64,000 nucleotides of DNA from positions 62,001-126,000 of the forward strand of contig JBAZYO010000004.1 of NCBI GenBank assembly GCA_041659285.1, written 5' to 3'. Position numbers and translations under genes: made by a program. This DNA comes from Vicinamibacterales bacterium (GTDB lineage Bacteria; Acidobacteriota; Vicinamibacteria; Vicinamibacterales; UBA2999). The notes under the pieces are model-generated. The model was not told the DNA's origin. It saw only the letters and a program-made list of their open reading frames with translations, and did no database searches. Below, piece after piece: positions 36,776-44,361 of this stretch. Position 1 is the stretch's first letter, and every line of letters starts with the position of its first letter.

Positions 36776-37888
36776 CTACCTCGGGAAGTGCACTGGCGGA
36801 CGATCATGGTACCCGTCGCCGTCCAGCGTGTGAAGGAATGCGACCAAGGCATCAACTTCCTGATGCGTGAGTCCGAGTGGCCTGATGCGACCTGACAACA
36901 TCGGGTTGCGGACGCCGCCCCGGTTATAGAACTCGACCACCTCTCGGAGGGTGGCCAAGGAACCGTCGTGCATGTAGGGAGGGTGTCTTGAGACCTCTCG
37001 CAATCCCGGGGTCTTGAACGCACCGCGATCTTTCTGTTCATGACTGACCGCTGCCCGGCCTTCGTCAAGGAACGTCTGTGACTTCGCATCCCATCCGATA
37101 CCAAGGTTGTGAAAGCGTCCGTCAGAAAAGTTAAAGCCGACGTGGCACATGCCGCAGCCGCCCTTGAAAGAGAAGATGTCGTAGCCGAGTTTTGCCTCCT
37201 CCGATGCGGCACGGGCATCGCGCGCGTAGCTCCATCGGTCGAACGGGGCGTTGCCGCTCTTGCGCGTGCGCACGTAATCGGCAATGGCCTCGGCCACGTG
37301 ATTGGTCGTTAGCGCCTCCGATCCGAACACTTCGCGGAAGTATCGGCGATAGCCTGGGATCGCTGACAGCCTGGCTACCATCGCTCGATGGTCGAGGCCC
37401 ATCTCCTGCGGGTCGGCGATAGGCATCAGCACCTGCTCTTCGAGATTCGTTGCGCGGCCGTCCCAGAAGAAGGCCGGACCGGGATCGTTCGGGGGTGGCG
37501 GCAACACCGTGCGGGCAGCCAAGTTGACGATACTGGGCCTCTTGCGGCGGCCCCGCTGGCCCCCAATTCCAGTTGGGACCGGAACTGGTTCCGAAAACGC
37601 GTAGTCCGGTCGATGACACGAGGCGCAGGACACGGTTTCGTCGTTGGAAAGCCGCTTGTCAAAAAAGAGCCAGCGACCGAGTCGAGCCCGCGCCGGCACG
37701 GGCTGCTGAGGAGCCTCTGCAAAGAACTCTTCCATGCCGAAAGGAGCCGGTGCGTTGGGGCGGATCGGATTGTCGGCGTTGAGCTGTGCCGGGGTCGGGC
37801 CCGACTCGCACGCTGCAAAGAGAGCACTGGTGACCAGAGCCGACACCAGAAGTATTCGAATGCTCCGTGTCTGTGTCCTCCGTGGCAT
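36776..37888 (-). CDS. Di-haem cytochrome-c peroxidase (MauG/CcpA family), lipoprotein
   Basis: About 370 residues. The N-terminus has a lipobox (LVTSALFAACESG) for anchoring. Two haem sites are present: SCASCHRPDYAFSEP (about residue 90) and GGCGMCHVGFNFSDGRFHNL (about residue 250). Family blocks QVLMPIADPQEMGL, PPYMHDGSLATLREVVEFYN and LTHQEVDALVAFLHTLDGDG are all seen. It should reduce hydrogen peroxide or oxidise a periplasmic partner. Start ATG 37888 follows AGGGA. It lies nine bases downstream of the M20 peptidase on the same strand. Codon use is less GC-rich than neighbours, hinting at separate origin. Confidence 0.92.
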   Translation of the reverse strand: MPRRTQTRSIRILLVSALVTSALFAACESGPTPAQLNADNPIRPNAPAPFGMEEFFAEAPQQPVPARARLGRWLFFDKRLSNDETVSCASCHRPDYAFSEPVPVPTGIGGQRGRRKRPSIVNLAARTVLPPPPNDPGPAFFWDGRATNLEEQVLMPIADPQEMGLDHRAMVARLSAIPGYRRYFREVFGSEALTTNHVAEAIADYVRTRKSGNAPFDRWSYARDARAASEEAKLGYDIFSFKGGCGMCHVGFNFSDGRFHNLGIGWDAKSQTFLDEGRAAVSHEQKDRGAFKTPGLREVSRHPPYMHDGSLATLREVVEFYNRGGVRNPMLSGRIRPLGLTHQEVDALVAFLHTLDGDGYHDRPPVHFPR

Positions 37889-37896
37889 ATTCCCTT

Positions 37897-39048
37897 TTAG
37901 CGGCACCAGTCGCGGGCCAGGCTGACCAGCGCGTCGCGGCAGGTCAGCACCGACTGCAGGTCCACCCACTCGTCGATGCTGTGAAGTCCGGCGCCGGTCG
38001 GTCCGTAGAGGATCGCGGGGATGCCGGCTTCGCTCAGCACGGCGGCGTCGGTCCAGAAACTCATTCCAATCACGGGTGCCGGGGTGCTGAGGTGCTCAGG
38101 TGCTGAAGTGCGATGGGCTTCCTGCAAAGCGACGGGCAATGCGTGATCAGGCGCGATCTGGTGCGGTGGCCGTCCGAAGGTGACCTTCGCGCCGCCGCGG
38201 AATTCGGGATCTTCCTTGCGCAATCGATCGAGGATTGCTTCGACCTCGGTGCCCGCGATTCCGGGCGCTTCGCCAGGTACCGTGCGGCGCTCCATCTGCA
38301 AGTGACAGCGGTCGGGATAGCTGCTCAACTCGTGACCGCCGGCAATCACCGACGCGTGCAGCGAAGCCGTGCCCAGCAGCGCGTGCGGCGCGCGTGACTG
38401 CAGATCGCGATCGAGCGCGTCGAGGGCGCCCAGCACGCGGCCCATCAGGCGGATGGCGTCGCGGCCTTCGCGAGGCCGGCTGCCGTGTGCGGCGCGGCCT
38501 TCGGTTTCAATCTCCACCCACTCGAAGCCCTTGTGGGCCACGGCCACGGCGAGGTCGGTCGGCTCGGTCACCACGGCCCCGTCGGCGCGCCAGCGGGTAA
38601 CCAGGGCATCGGCGCCGATGCTGGCGTGCTCCTCGTCCACGACGCACGCGATCACTAGACGGCCGGCCGCGAGTCCACCCGATTCGGCAATCACCCGCGC
38701 GGCGCCGATCATCGCCGCCACGCCGCTCTTCATGTCCTGCGAGCCGCGGCCGTAGATGCGGCCGTCGCGCTCGGCAGGCTCGAACGGCCGCGTCATGCCC
38801 GACACGCCCACGGTGTCGATGTGTCCGCAGTACATCAGCGATCGCCCCGGCGCCTTCCCTTCGAGCACACCGACGACGTTCGGGCGCCCGGGCGCGGCTT
38901 CCTGCACCTCAACGGCCAGCCCGATCGCCCGCAGCTCCTCGACGAGCGCGCGGGCAATCGCCGCCTCCCCGGCCGCCCCGGACACGAGCGACGGGTTGAT
39001 CGAATCGATCGCAATCAACTGCTTCAGAAGTCGGAGGGTGTGGTCCAT
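37897..39048 (-). CDS. M20 family metallopeptidase (ArgE/DapE-like)
   Basis: About 383 residues. Zinc-site motifs are YCGHIDTVG (His-x-Asp), GRGSQDMKSGVAAMIGAA, VVDEEHASIGADALV (catalytic Glu-Glu), VTEPTDLAVAVAHKG and the C-terminal GPTGAGLHSIDEWVDLQ. The dimerisation domain contains GRAAHGSRPREGRDAI. These enzymes remove acyl groups from amino acids or cleave dipeptides. ArgE (acetylornithine), DapE or a general aminoacylase are all possible. Start ATG 39048, directly after a CAAGCCT-like repeat. Bases 38072-38113 are a GGTGCTGA-type minisatellite read as HRTSAPEHLSTPAP, an insertion in the second catalytic part. Confidence 0.9.
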   Translation of the reverse strand: MDHTLRLLKQLIAIDSINPSLVSGAAGEAAIARALVEELRAIGLAVEVQEAAPGRPNVVGVLEGKAPGRSLMYCGHIDTVGVSGMTRPFEPAERDGRIYGRGSQDMKSGVAAMIGAARVIAESGGLAAGRLVIACVVDEEHASIGADALVTRWRADGAVVTEPTDLAVAVAHKGFEWVEIETEGRAAHGSRPREGRDAIRLMGRVLGALDALDRDLQSRAPHALLGTASLHASVIAGGHELSSYPDRCHLQMERRTVPGEAPGIAGTEVEAILDRLRKEDPEFRGGAKVTFGRPPHQIAPDHALPVALQEAHRTSAPEHLSTPAPVIGMSFWTDAAVLSEAGIPAILYGPTGAGLHSIDEWVDLQSVLTCRDALVSLARDWCR

Positions 39049-39054
39049 GGCTTG

Positions 39055-39112
39055 GGGCTTTGGGCTTGGGCTCGGGACTCGGGTTCTCAAGCCTCAAGTC
39101 CCAAGCCTCAAG
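39055..39112. repeat. Degenerate heptad repeat (CAAGCCT/GGGCTTG)
   Basis: About eight degenerate 7-bp units (CTTGGGG, CTTTGGG, CTTGGGC, CTCGGGA, then CAAGCCT, CAAGTCC) fill the gap between the M20 start and the cupin stop. The two halves are complementary, so the RNA could fold into a long imperfect hairpin. Confidence 0.65.
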
Positions 39113-39115
39113 CCA

Positions 39116-39601
39116 TCACTTCTTCCCAGAATACTCGTCGTCCGTCGTCTTCGTGAGCCACTTGGTGGTGCCGCCAAACTGGATGTTGACCTGCACCAGC
39201 GCCTCGCCCGGCGTCGCGCCGTGCCAGTGCTCGATGTTCGGGCCGGTGTACTCACTGCCGCCGGTCGGGTATTCCTTGATCGCTTCGCCGCGGCGTCCCG
39301 TGCGCATGCGGCCCGACTCCGACAGGATCAACTGGCCCTTGTCGTGGCTGTGCCACGCCGTGCGCGCGCCCGGGTCGAAACGGCGGCGGCCCCCCGTGAT
39401 GTCCTTGGCGTCCATGGGGGTGACGACACCGGTGAAGTTGGGATCAACGGCAGGCTGTTGAGCCGAGGCGATGGAAAGGGTGGTGAGACCCGCGGTCACG
39501 ATGACCGCGGCGACGACGAGTCGGAGATGTCCGGCTGCCGCCTTCGCCGCAACGCGGCTACGGCGGGCCAAGGAAGCTGAACGCCACATCGGTTTGATCA
39601 T
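39116..39601 (-). CDS. Exported cupin-domain protein
   Basis: A 161-residue protein. The hydrophobic signal segment LRLVVAAVIVTAGLTTLSIA is preceded by an unusually long basic region. The cupin barrel has RFDPGARTAWHSHDKGQLIL (two His ligands), then PNIEHWHGATPGEALVQV, which supplies another His pair. Family members include small periplasmic or cytoplasmic cupins of quinone- or carboxylase-like type; no substrate is evident. Bases 39538-39567, read as RSRVAAKAAA, are a repeat palindrome of the CCGCC...GGCGGG family inserted in the pre-signal region. ATG 39601. Confidence 0.85.
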   Translation of the reverse strand: MIKPMWRSASLARRSRVAAKAAAGHLRLVVAAVIVTAGLTTLSIASAQQPAVDPNFTGVVTPMDAKDITGGRRRFDPGARTAWHSHDKGQLILSESGRMRTGRRGEAIKEYPTGGSEYTGPNIEHWHGATPGEALVQVNIQFGGTTKWLTKTTDDEYSGKK

Positions 39602-39610
39602 GATGCCCTC

Positions 39611-40051
39611 CTACTTGATCGGCGAATAGTCGGTGGCGTCCATGTAGACCGACACGACCTTGGAGACGATGGGACCGTCAACCTGGGATTCGGCCGAGAC
39701 CTTCTTCCATTCCGGATCCGCGGCGAAGTTGGCCCAGCTCTGCTTGGCGGCATCGCGGCTGGCGTGCGAAATGACGTAGATCAGCGTGTTGTCCGTGGCC
39801 GGCGCGTCCTGGGGAACCCAGTAGCCCACGTTCTTCATGCCGTGCTTCTCGAAGATGCGCAGGGTGTGGTCCCGGAAGCGCTTCTGGAGCAGGGGCAGCT
39901 TGCCGTCGGGCGCCGTGTAGGTGCGCAGTTCGAACACCTTGCCGCCGGCCTGCGCCTGGGCGGGGGTGGACGAGTAGAAGGCGCCAAATCCAAACCCGAG
40001 GGCGACGAGCGCGACGGCCGTTAAGAAACGCGACACGGTAGGTGCAGTCAT
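39611..40051 (-). CDS. Exported NIPSNAP family protein
   Basis: A 146-residue protein with a signal peptide (LTAVALVALGFGFGAFYSST). The NIPSNAP ferredoxin-like domain is clear: KVFELRTYTAPDGKLPLLQK, then HGMKNVGYWVPQ, then LIYVISHASRDAAKQSWANF and DPEWKKVSAES. These are probably small-molecule-binding or monooxygenase-fold proteins, but their function is not settled. It is nine bases upstream of the cupin gene on the same strand, so the two are probably co-transcribed. Confidence 0.92.
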   Translation of the reverse strand: MTAPTVSRFLTAVALVALGFGFGAFYSSTPAQAQAGGKVFELRTYTAPDGKLPLLQKRFRDHTLRIFEKHGMKNVGYWVPQDAPATDNTLIYVISHASRDAAKQSWANFAADPEWKKVSAESQVDGPIVSKVVSVYMDATDYSPIK

Positions 40052-40137
40052 GGTGGGTCCTCTCCCGCCGCCATTATAGGTGGCTGCCGTGGTCGCGCCG
40101 GCCTTGTCGCCTCACGTGTCGGCTCAGGGATGCGGCG

Positions 40138-40521
40138 TCACCACACGACCTCGACGCCGTACTTGCGAAAGGCGCGATCTCTCGTGATCAGCGGGCAGCG
40201 CTCGGCCAGCGATTGCGCCACCAGGAGGCGATCGAACGGGTCGCGATGGTGCCACGGCAGGCCCTCGACCCTGGCCGCATGGGCCCAGGACACGGACAGC
40301 ATGCGATAGCCCTGGCCAATTTTCTCGGCGATATAGGCATCGACCGGGCCCGAGAGCTGCAGCCGACCCAGGCTCACCTTGATCGCCATCTCCCACACCG
40401 TGGCCGCGCTGATCAGTAATTCCGCGTCGCTGGCCTCGATGGCCTGGCGTGCCGCCTTGCTCAGCCGGCGGTCGCCCGCCTGGAACCAGAGCAGCGCGTG
40501 GGTGTCGAGGAGGAGCTTCAC
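40138..40521 (-). CDS. vapC: PIN-domain toxin, VapC type
   Basis: A 127-residue PIN ribonuclease. Acidic metal ligands are visible in MKLLLDTHALLWF (Asp6), SAATVWEMAIKVSLG (Glu), DPFDRLLVAQS (Asp) and ITRDRAF (Asp). This is the subgroup with LDTHxLLW seen beside Phd/YefM-type antitoxins. It likely cleaves RNA when free of antitoxin. GTG start codon overlaps the antitoxin stop by four bases (GTGA), the usual coupling for such pairs. Confidence 0.93.
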   Translation of the reverse strand: MKLLLDTHALLWFQAGDRRLSKAARQAIEASDAELLISAATVWEMAIKVSLGRLQLSGPVDAYIAEKIGQGYRMLSVSWAHAARVEGLPWHHRDPFDRLLVAQSLAERCPLITRDRAFRKYGVEVVW

Positions 40522-40748
40522 CGGTACGACTTCATGTCGTCGAGCGGCGCGTCGAAGTCGTCCGCCATCACGACGCGGCCGCGATCGGCGCCGAACGATG
40601 GGCGGCCAAGCCCGGTGGTGATTGGGCGCAGCTCGGCGATCGGCGTCCCGCGTTTGGTGATGCGATAGACGCGGCCGCGGCTGACATTGTCGAGCAGCTC
40701 CGACAGCCGGGTCTTGGCCTCGAAGGCGCCGATATCTTCGATGTCCAT
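40518..40748 (-). CDS. Phd/YefM-family antitoxin
   Basis: A 76-residue protein. The N-terminal DNA-binding fold is IGAFEAKTRLSELLDNVSRG, then VYRITKRGTPIAELRPI. The C-terminal part (DDFDAPLDDMKSY) should wrap the PIN toxin. It precedes and overlaps the toxin gene. A 7-bp inverted repeat lies just before the start codon, fitting autoregulation by the toxin-antitoxin complex. Confidence 0.92.
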   Translation of the reverse strand: MDIEDIGAFEAKTRLSELLDNVSRGRVYRITKRGTPIAELRPITTGLGRPSFGADRGRVVMADDFDAPLDDMKSYR

Positions 40749-40751
40749 ACC

Positions 40752-40772
40752 AACTAGTTTATCGTACTAGTT
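40752..40772. promoter_or_regulatory. Probable antitoxin operator, inverted repeat AACTAGT-n7-ACTAGTT
   Basis: Perfect 7-bp arms, AACTAGT at 40752-40758 and ACTAGTT at 40766-40772, end four bases before the antitoxin ATG on the minus strand. The AT-rich spacer could include the -10 box. It is the only such dyad nearby and sits where a Phd-type operator is expected. Confidence 0.65.
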
Positions 40773-40803
40773 GACGTCGGCGTAGCCGGCCATCGGCTAT
40801 TCT

Positions 40804-42168
40804 GTGCAGGTGAGCCTCGATCAGGACGCCCGCCGGGTCGCCCTCGCCATTCGTGACGCCGGCGGTCGCGCCTTGTGCGTGGGCGGGTTCGTCCGCGATC
40901 GGCTCCTGGATCACCCGTCCACCGACCTCGACCTGGAGGTCTTCGGCATCGCGCAGGACCGGCTGCCCGAGCTGCTCCGGACCCTTGGCCGCGTCGAACC
41001 GGTGGGCCAGGCCTTCCCGGTCTACAAGCTCGGCCACATCGACGTGGCGCTGCCCCGCCGCGAATCCAAGTCGGGCCGCGGCCATAAGGGCTTCGTGGTG
41101 GAAGGCGACCCCGCGATGCCGTTCGCCGAGGCCGCGCGCCGCCGCGACTTCACGATCAACGCCATCGCCTGGGATCCGCTGACCGATGAGTATCTCGACC
41201 CCTACGACGGCCGCGCCGATCTCGCCCGGCGGCTGCTGCGCGTGGTCGATCCGCTCACCTTCGGAGACGACTCGCTCCGCGTGCTGCGCGCTCTGCAGTT
41301 CGCGGCGCGGTTCGAGTTGACGCTCGACCCGGCGACGGCCGACATCTGCCGCGCCATTGCGCTGGACGACCTGCCCGCCGAGCGCATCTGGGGGGAGTTC
41401 GAGAAGCTGCTGCTGCAGGCACGGCGGCCGTCGATCGGGTTCGCGCTCGCGCGCGACCTCGGCGTGATCAGGCAGATCTTGCCGGAGATGGAGGCGCTCT
41501 ACGAGTGCCCGCAGGACGCCGAGTGGCACCCCGAAGGCGAGGTGTGGACGCACACGTTGATGGTGATCGACAAGGCCCACGAGCTGAACGCCGGCCTCGA
41601 CCGCGCGCGTCTCGCCACGGTGATGCTGGGCGCGGTGTGCCACGACCTCGGCAAGCCGCTGACCACGGCGATGATCGACGGGCGCGTGCGATCGCCGGGC
41701 CACGAGGCGGCCGGCGTGCCGCTGGCGACCGCCATTCTCGATCGCCTCAATGTCCACACGCTCGACAACTTCGACGTGCGCAAGCAGGTGCTGGGGCTGG
41801 TGGCCGAGCACCTGCGGCCGAGCGCCTTCCACAAACAGAAGGACACGGTGACCGACGGCGCCTTCCGCCGGCTCGCGCAGAAGGTGGACCTGGAGCTGCT
41901 GGTGTGTTTCGCCCGCGCGGATTGCCACGGCCGCACGGGCACGTTTGACTGCTCCGCGATGGATTGGTTCATCGAGCGCGCGCGGTCACTCGGCGTCGAA
42001 CACAAGCCGCCGGCGCCGATCTTGCTCGGGCGTCACCTGATCGAACTCGGCGTCGCGCCGGGGCCGCGCATGGGGGAAATATTGCGCGCGGTGTACGAAC
42101 TGCAGCTCGACGGCGCGGTCACCACGCTCGACGAGGCGCGCACGCGAGCCGGGCAATTGACAATTTAG
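40804..42168 (+). CDS. cca: CCA tRNA nucleotidyltransferase with HD domain
   Basis: A 454-residue class II nucleotidyltransferase. The head domain has GGFVRDRLLDHPSTDLDLEV, with the DxD catalytic pair, and FPVYKLGHIDVALPR. Next comes EAARRRDFTINAIAWDPLTD and the neck DDSLRVLRALQFAARF. The HD domain is VMLGAVCHDLGKPLTTAMID. It repairs or adds the CCA end of tRNA, and the HD part suggests 2',3'-phosphodiesterase activity as in E. coli. A poly(A) polymerase is the main alternative. Start GTG 40804 or GTG 40810. It lies between two toxin-antitoxin modules. Confidence 0.92.
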   Translation: MQVSLDQDARRVALAIRDAGGRALCVGGFVRDRLLDHPSTDLDLEVFGIAQDRLPELLRTLGRVEPVGQAFPVYKLGHIDVALPRRESKSGRGHKGFVVEGDPAMPFAEAARRRDFTINAIAWDPLTDEYLDPYDGRADLARRLLRVVDPLTFGDDSLRVLRALQFAARFELTLDPATADICRAIALDDLPAERIWGEFEKLLLQARRPSIGFALARDLGVIRQILPEMEALYECPQDAEWHPEGEVWTHTLMVIDKAHELNAGLDRARLATVMLGAVCHDLGKPLTTAMIDGRVRSPGHEAAGVPLATAILDRLNVHTLDNFDVRKQVLGLVAEHLRPSAFHKQKDTVTDGAFRRLAQKVDLELLVCFARADCHGRTGTFDCSAMDWFIERARSLGVEHKPPAPILLGRHLIELGVAPGPRMGEILRAVYELQLDGAVTTLDEARTRAGQLTI

Positions 42169-42411
42169 CGATCGACCGATCGACTCACTGTTGCCGATTC
42201 TGCGATCTTGGCATTGGGTGAATCGATTGGGGGATTTGGGAATTGGTTGGTTGGAGGCCGATTACGGGCTTCTTCACCAGTTCCAACCACCGGGCACGCT
42301 CGATGCAGTATCCCCGGCCATGACACCTCAGGAACTCTGCGAACGAACCGATCGCATCGCCGGTGATCTCGGCCAAGGCCGGCCGCCAGTCGATGCTGGC
42401 GACCAACTTGA

Positions 42412-42434
42412 TATAGCTATAATTTATGGCTATA
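42412..42434. promoter_or_regulatory. Promoter and operator of the second toxin-antitoxin module
   Basis: TATAGC at 42412-42417 and GCTATA at 42429-42434 form an inverted repeat. Between them TATAAT at 42418-42423 is a perfect -10 box. The antitoxin ATG at 42443 would be only about 12 bases after a start site near 42430, with no ribosome site, so near-leaderless translation is likely. Confidence 0.6.
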
Positions 42435-42442
42435 CTCGGCCT

Positions 42443-42670
42443 ATGGACGTCAGCATCGCCGAAGCCAAGAATCGCCTGCCAGAACTCATCCGCGCGGTTG
42501 AGGCTGGTGGCGCCGTCGTCATTACGCGCCACGGCAAGCCCGTCGCCCAACTGACTGCCGCACCAGTGGAACGTCGGCAGGTCCGCCTGGGAGGCATGAA
42601 GAACCGTGTCCAACTGTTGCCCGGTTGGGATGCGCCGGTGGACCTGGACAGCTTCCTCGGTCGCGAGTGA
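42443..42670 (+). CDS. Phd/YefM-family antitoxin
   Basis: A 75-residue protein. MDVSIAEAKNRLPELIRAVE, then AVVITRHGKPVAQLTA, is the standard Phd/YefM DNA-binding fold. The C-terminus GMKNRVQLLPGWDAPVDLDS is the toxin-binding tail. I chose ATG 42443 because the family begins there, although the frame stays open upstream. It overlaps the PIN toxin by one base (TGATG). Confidence 0.92.
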   Translation: MDVSIAEAKNRLPELIRAVEAGGAVVITRHGKPVAQLTAAPVERRQVRLGGMKNRVQLLPGWDAPVDLDSFLGRE

Positions 42671-43068
42671 TGGCCCGCACGCGCGGTTACCTGCTCGACA
42701 CCAACGCGGCGCTGATCGCCCTGACGAATCCTGCCAGGCTGTCGCGCCGGGTTCGCAAGGCCGTGCTCACGGGCCCCAACCACTTAAGCGTGGTCGTCTA
42801 CTGGGAAGTGTTGCTGAAGACGATGAAGGGTGCCGTGGACGTCGGAGAGCCGCGGACGTGGTGGCTGGATGCGCTCGACCAGCTGGCCGCCACACCGCTC
42901 GTCCTGCGGCCTGAACATGTCTCCGAGGTGTCAACCTTGCCGCCGATCCACAAGGACCCGTTCGACCGGGTGCTGATCGCACAGTCGACGGTTGAGGATC
43001 TGACGCTGCTGACGACCGATGGAGAGATACCGCGGTACGCGTCCGACCGGTTCCGCGTGATGTCGTAA
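42670..43068 (+). CDS. PIN-domain toxin
   Basis: A 132-residue PIN protein. Metal-binding acids lie in TRGYLLDTNAALIALT (Asp), SVVVYWEVLLKTMKGAVDVG (Glu), DPFDRVLIAQSTVEDLTLLT (Asp) and the TDGE tail. It pairs with the Phd-type antitoxin just upstream and should be an RNase. The same subgroup is represented by the toxin at 40138, so the two modules are related but not identical. Confidence 0.92.
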   Translation: MARTRGYLLDTNAALIALTNPARLSRRVRKAVLTGPNHLSVVVYWEVLLKTMKGAVDVGEPRTWWLDALDQLAATPLVLRPEHVSEVSTLPPIHKDPFDRVLIAQSTVEDLTLLTTDGEIPRYASDRFRVMS

Positions 43069-43145
43069 TCGTGCATCAGCGGGTCGGCTGCGTAAGGCGA
43101 CATTGATCGCCAATTCACGCAACAGTCAGTCGATTTGGCAATCGG

Positions 43146-43679
43146 TCAATCGACAATGCGATTGACGCGCTCGAGCAACCCTATCGGCGGCGAGCCGTGT
43201 TCGACCGCCTTCCATCCGACAATGCCCGCAGGTTCGCCGAAGATGACGAAGACCCGGCCATCACGCGGCCTGGCCGTGCGTTCGAGCGCGGCGACGACCT
43301 CTCGCCCCGCTGCGCCACCTGGCATGAGCGCCGCCGATGGCGCCACGAGGCGCCGCGCCCCCCGCGCCCGCAGCCGCCGCGCGTGCGCCTGGCAGGCCCA
43401 GTAGGTGCCCCTGCCACCGGTCAGGACCGCGGGCTTCAACGTCACGGCCTTGGCGGGTTCGTCGCCCAGTTCGACCACCCACAGGGCGCGTCGCAGCGTC
43501 GCCACGTCCGCGGGATCGTGAATCTCCTCGTGGCGCAACAACTCGGCCCAGGCACCATCAGGTGTGTCGGCGAAATAGTGCGCCGGGCCCTCGCCCTCCG
43601 CATGCCAGCGCGCGGCGGGCTGGGTCGAGTCGCTCCAGAGGAAGGGATAGCGGGGATCGGCCTGGCGGAAGCCGATCAT
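43146..43679 (-). CDS. RES-domain toxin
   Basis: A 177-residue RES protein. It begins with the conserved Arg-x-Ala-Asp (MIGFRQADPRYPFLWS) and has ARWHAEGEGPAHYFADTPDG, then AWAELLRHEEIHDPAD, holding the Arg, Tyr, Ser/Asp and Glu residues typical of the family. The C-terminus is VFVIFGEPAGIVGWKAVEH. Characterised RES toxins degrade NAD+. Its start overlaps the upstream Xre-type antitoxin by four bases. Short AT-rich simple sequence follows the gene towards 43069. Confidence 0.9.
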   Translation of the reverse strand: MIGFRQADPRYPFLWSDSTQPAARWHAEGEGPAHYFADTPDGAWAELLRHEEIHDPADVATLRRALWVVELGDEPAKAVTLKPAVLTGGRGTYWACQAHARRLRARGARRLVAPSAALMPGGAAGREVVAALERTARPRDGRVFVIFGEPAGIVGWKAVEHGSPPIGLLERVNRIVD

Positions 43680-44260
43680 GTGGTCCCCAATGCGACCAGG
43701 GCACGCGCCAGGTCACGGACCTCTTGCGGTGCGGGGTCGTCGGGATTCCAGTCTCCCGACAACAGCGCGGCCGGCGCGCGCCCATCGAGCGCGGTGCGCT
43801 TGCGTTCGAACCACCGCCGCACGCCCACCTCGTTATATGCCCCGGCCAGGTCGCCGACGATCAGGGCCACGTGGTGCAGGCGCGCCGCCACATCGTCTGG
43901 CGTGTCGCGTTCGCCGGAGGCGTAGCGCTTCAGGCTCGAGGCCGACACGTTCAGCAACGACGCCAGTTGCTCGACATCGATCACCCGTGACACGGCGGGC
44001 CACTCGAACCGAGGCGCCGGTGACGCCTCGAGGGCGGCAATCACGAGCCTCAACAGCGCACCCGCCTCCGCCACCGTTGGCAACTCGACGTTGTCGAAGT
44101 GGAGCGCAGGCAGGCGGGCAATGCCCGCGTCGCGTACCCGTTGCAGCAGACGGGCCACGTCGGGGGCTTCCAGCCTTGTGGCATCCAGCTCGGCCAGCCC
44201 CATCGCCTCCGCCCGCCGCCACGCTTCAAGGGCGAGCGCCCGCACCGGCTGGGCGTCCAT
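43676..44260 (-). CDS. Xre/MbcA-type antitoxin partner of RES toxin
   Basis: About 194 residues. The centre has a helix-turn-helix (VIDVEQLASLLNVSASSLKR, then YASGERDTPDD). The C-terminal DUF2384-like part is HHVALIVGDLAGAYNEVGVR, then RWFERKRTALDGRAPAALLS, the RES-partner signature. The N-terminal part is helical. ATG 44260 is used; a TTG 24 codons earlier is possible, but neither has a good ribosome site. The order antitoxin-toxin with a 4-bp overlap is normal. CGGGA...TCCCG (about 44283-44302) is a possible operator. Confidence 0.88.
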   Translation of the reverse strand: MDAQPVRALALEAWRRAEAMGLAELDATRLEAPDVARLLQRVRDAGIARLPALHFDNVELPTVAEAGALLRLVIAALEASPAPRFEWPAVSRVIDVEQLASLLNVSASSLKRYASGERDTPDDVAARLHHVALIVGDLAGAYNEVGVRRWFERKRTALDGRAPAALLSGDWNPDDPAPQEVRDLARALVALGTT

Positions 44261-44348
44261 CGGATCGGGTTTGGACTGAATACGGGACTGCACGATATCC
44301 CGAAAATACCCCGACAAGACCTGGCGAGTCAACTCTGCAGGCTACGGC

Positions 44349-44361
44349 GGGGTCAGACCCC
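44349..44361. repeat. GGGGTCAGACCCC palindrome at the end of the dehydratase gene
   Basis: A single copy of the dispersed palindrome. It contains the TGA that would end the dehydratase reading frame once the frameshift is corrected. Confidence 0.75.
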
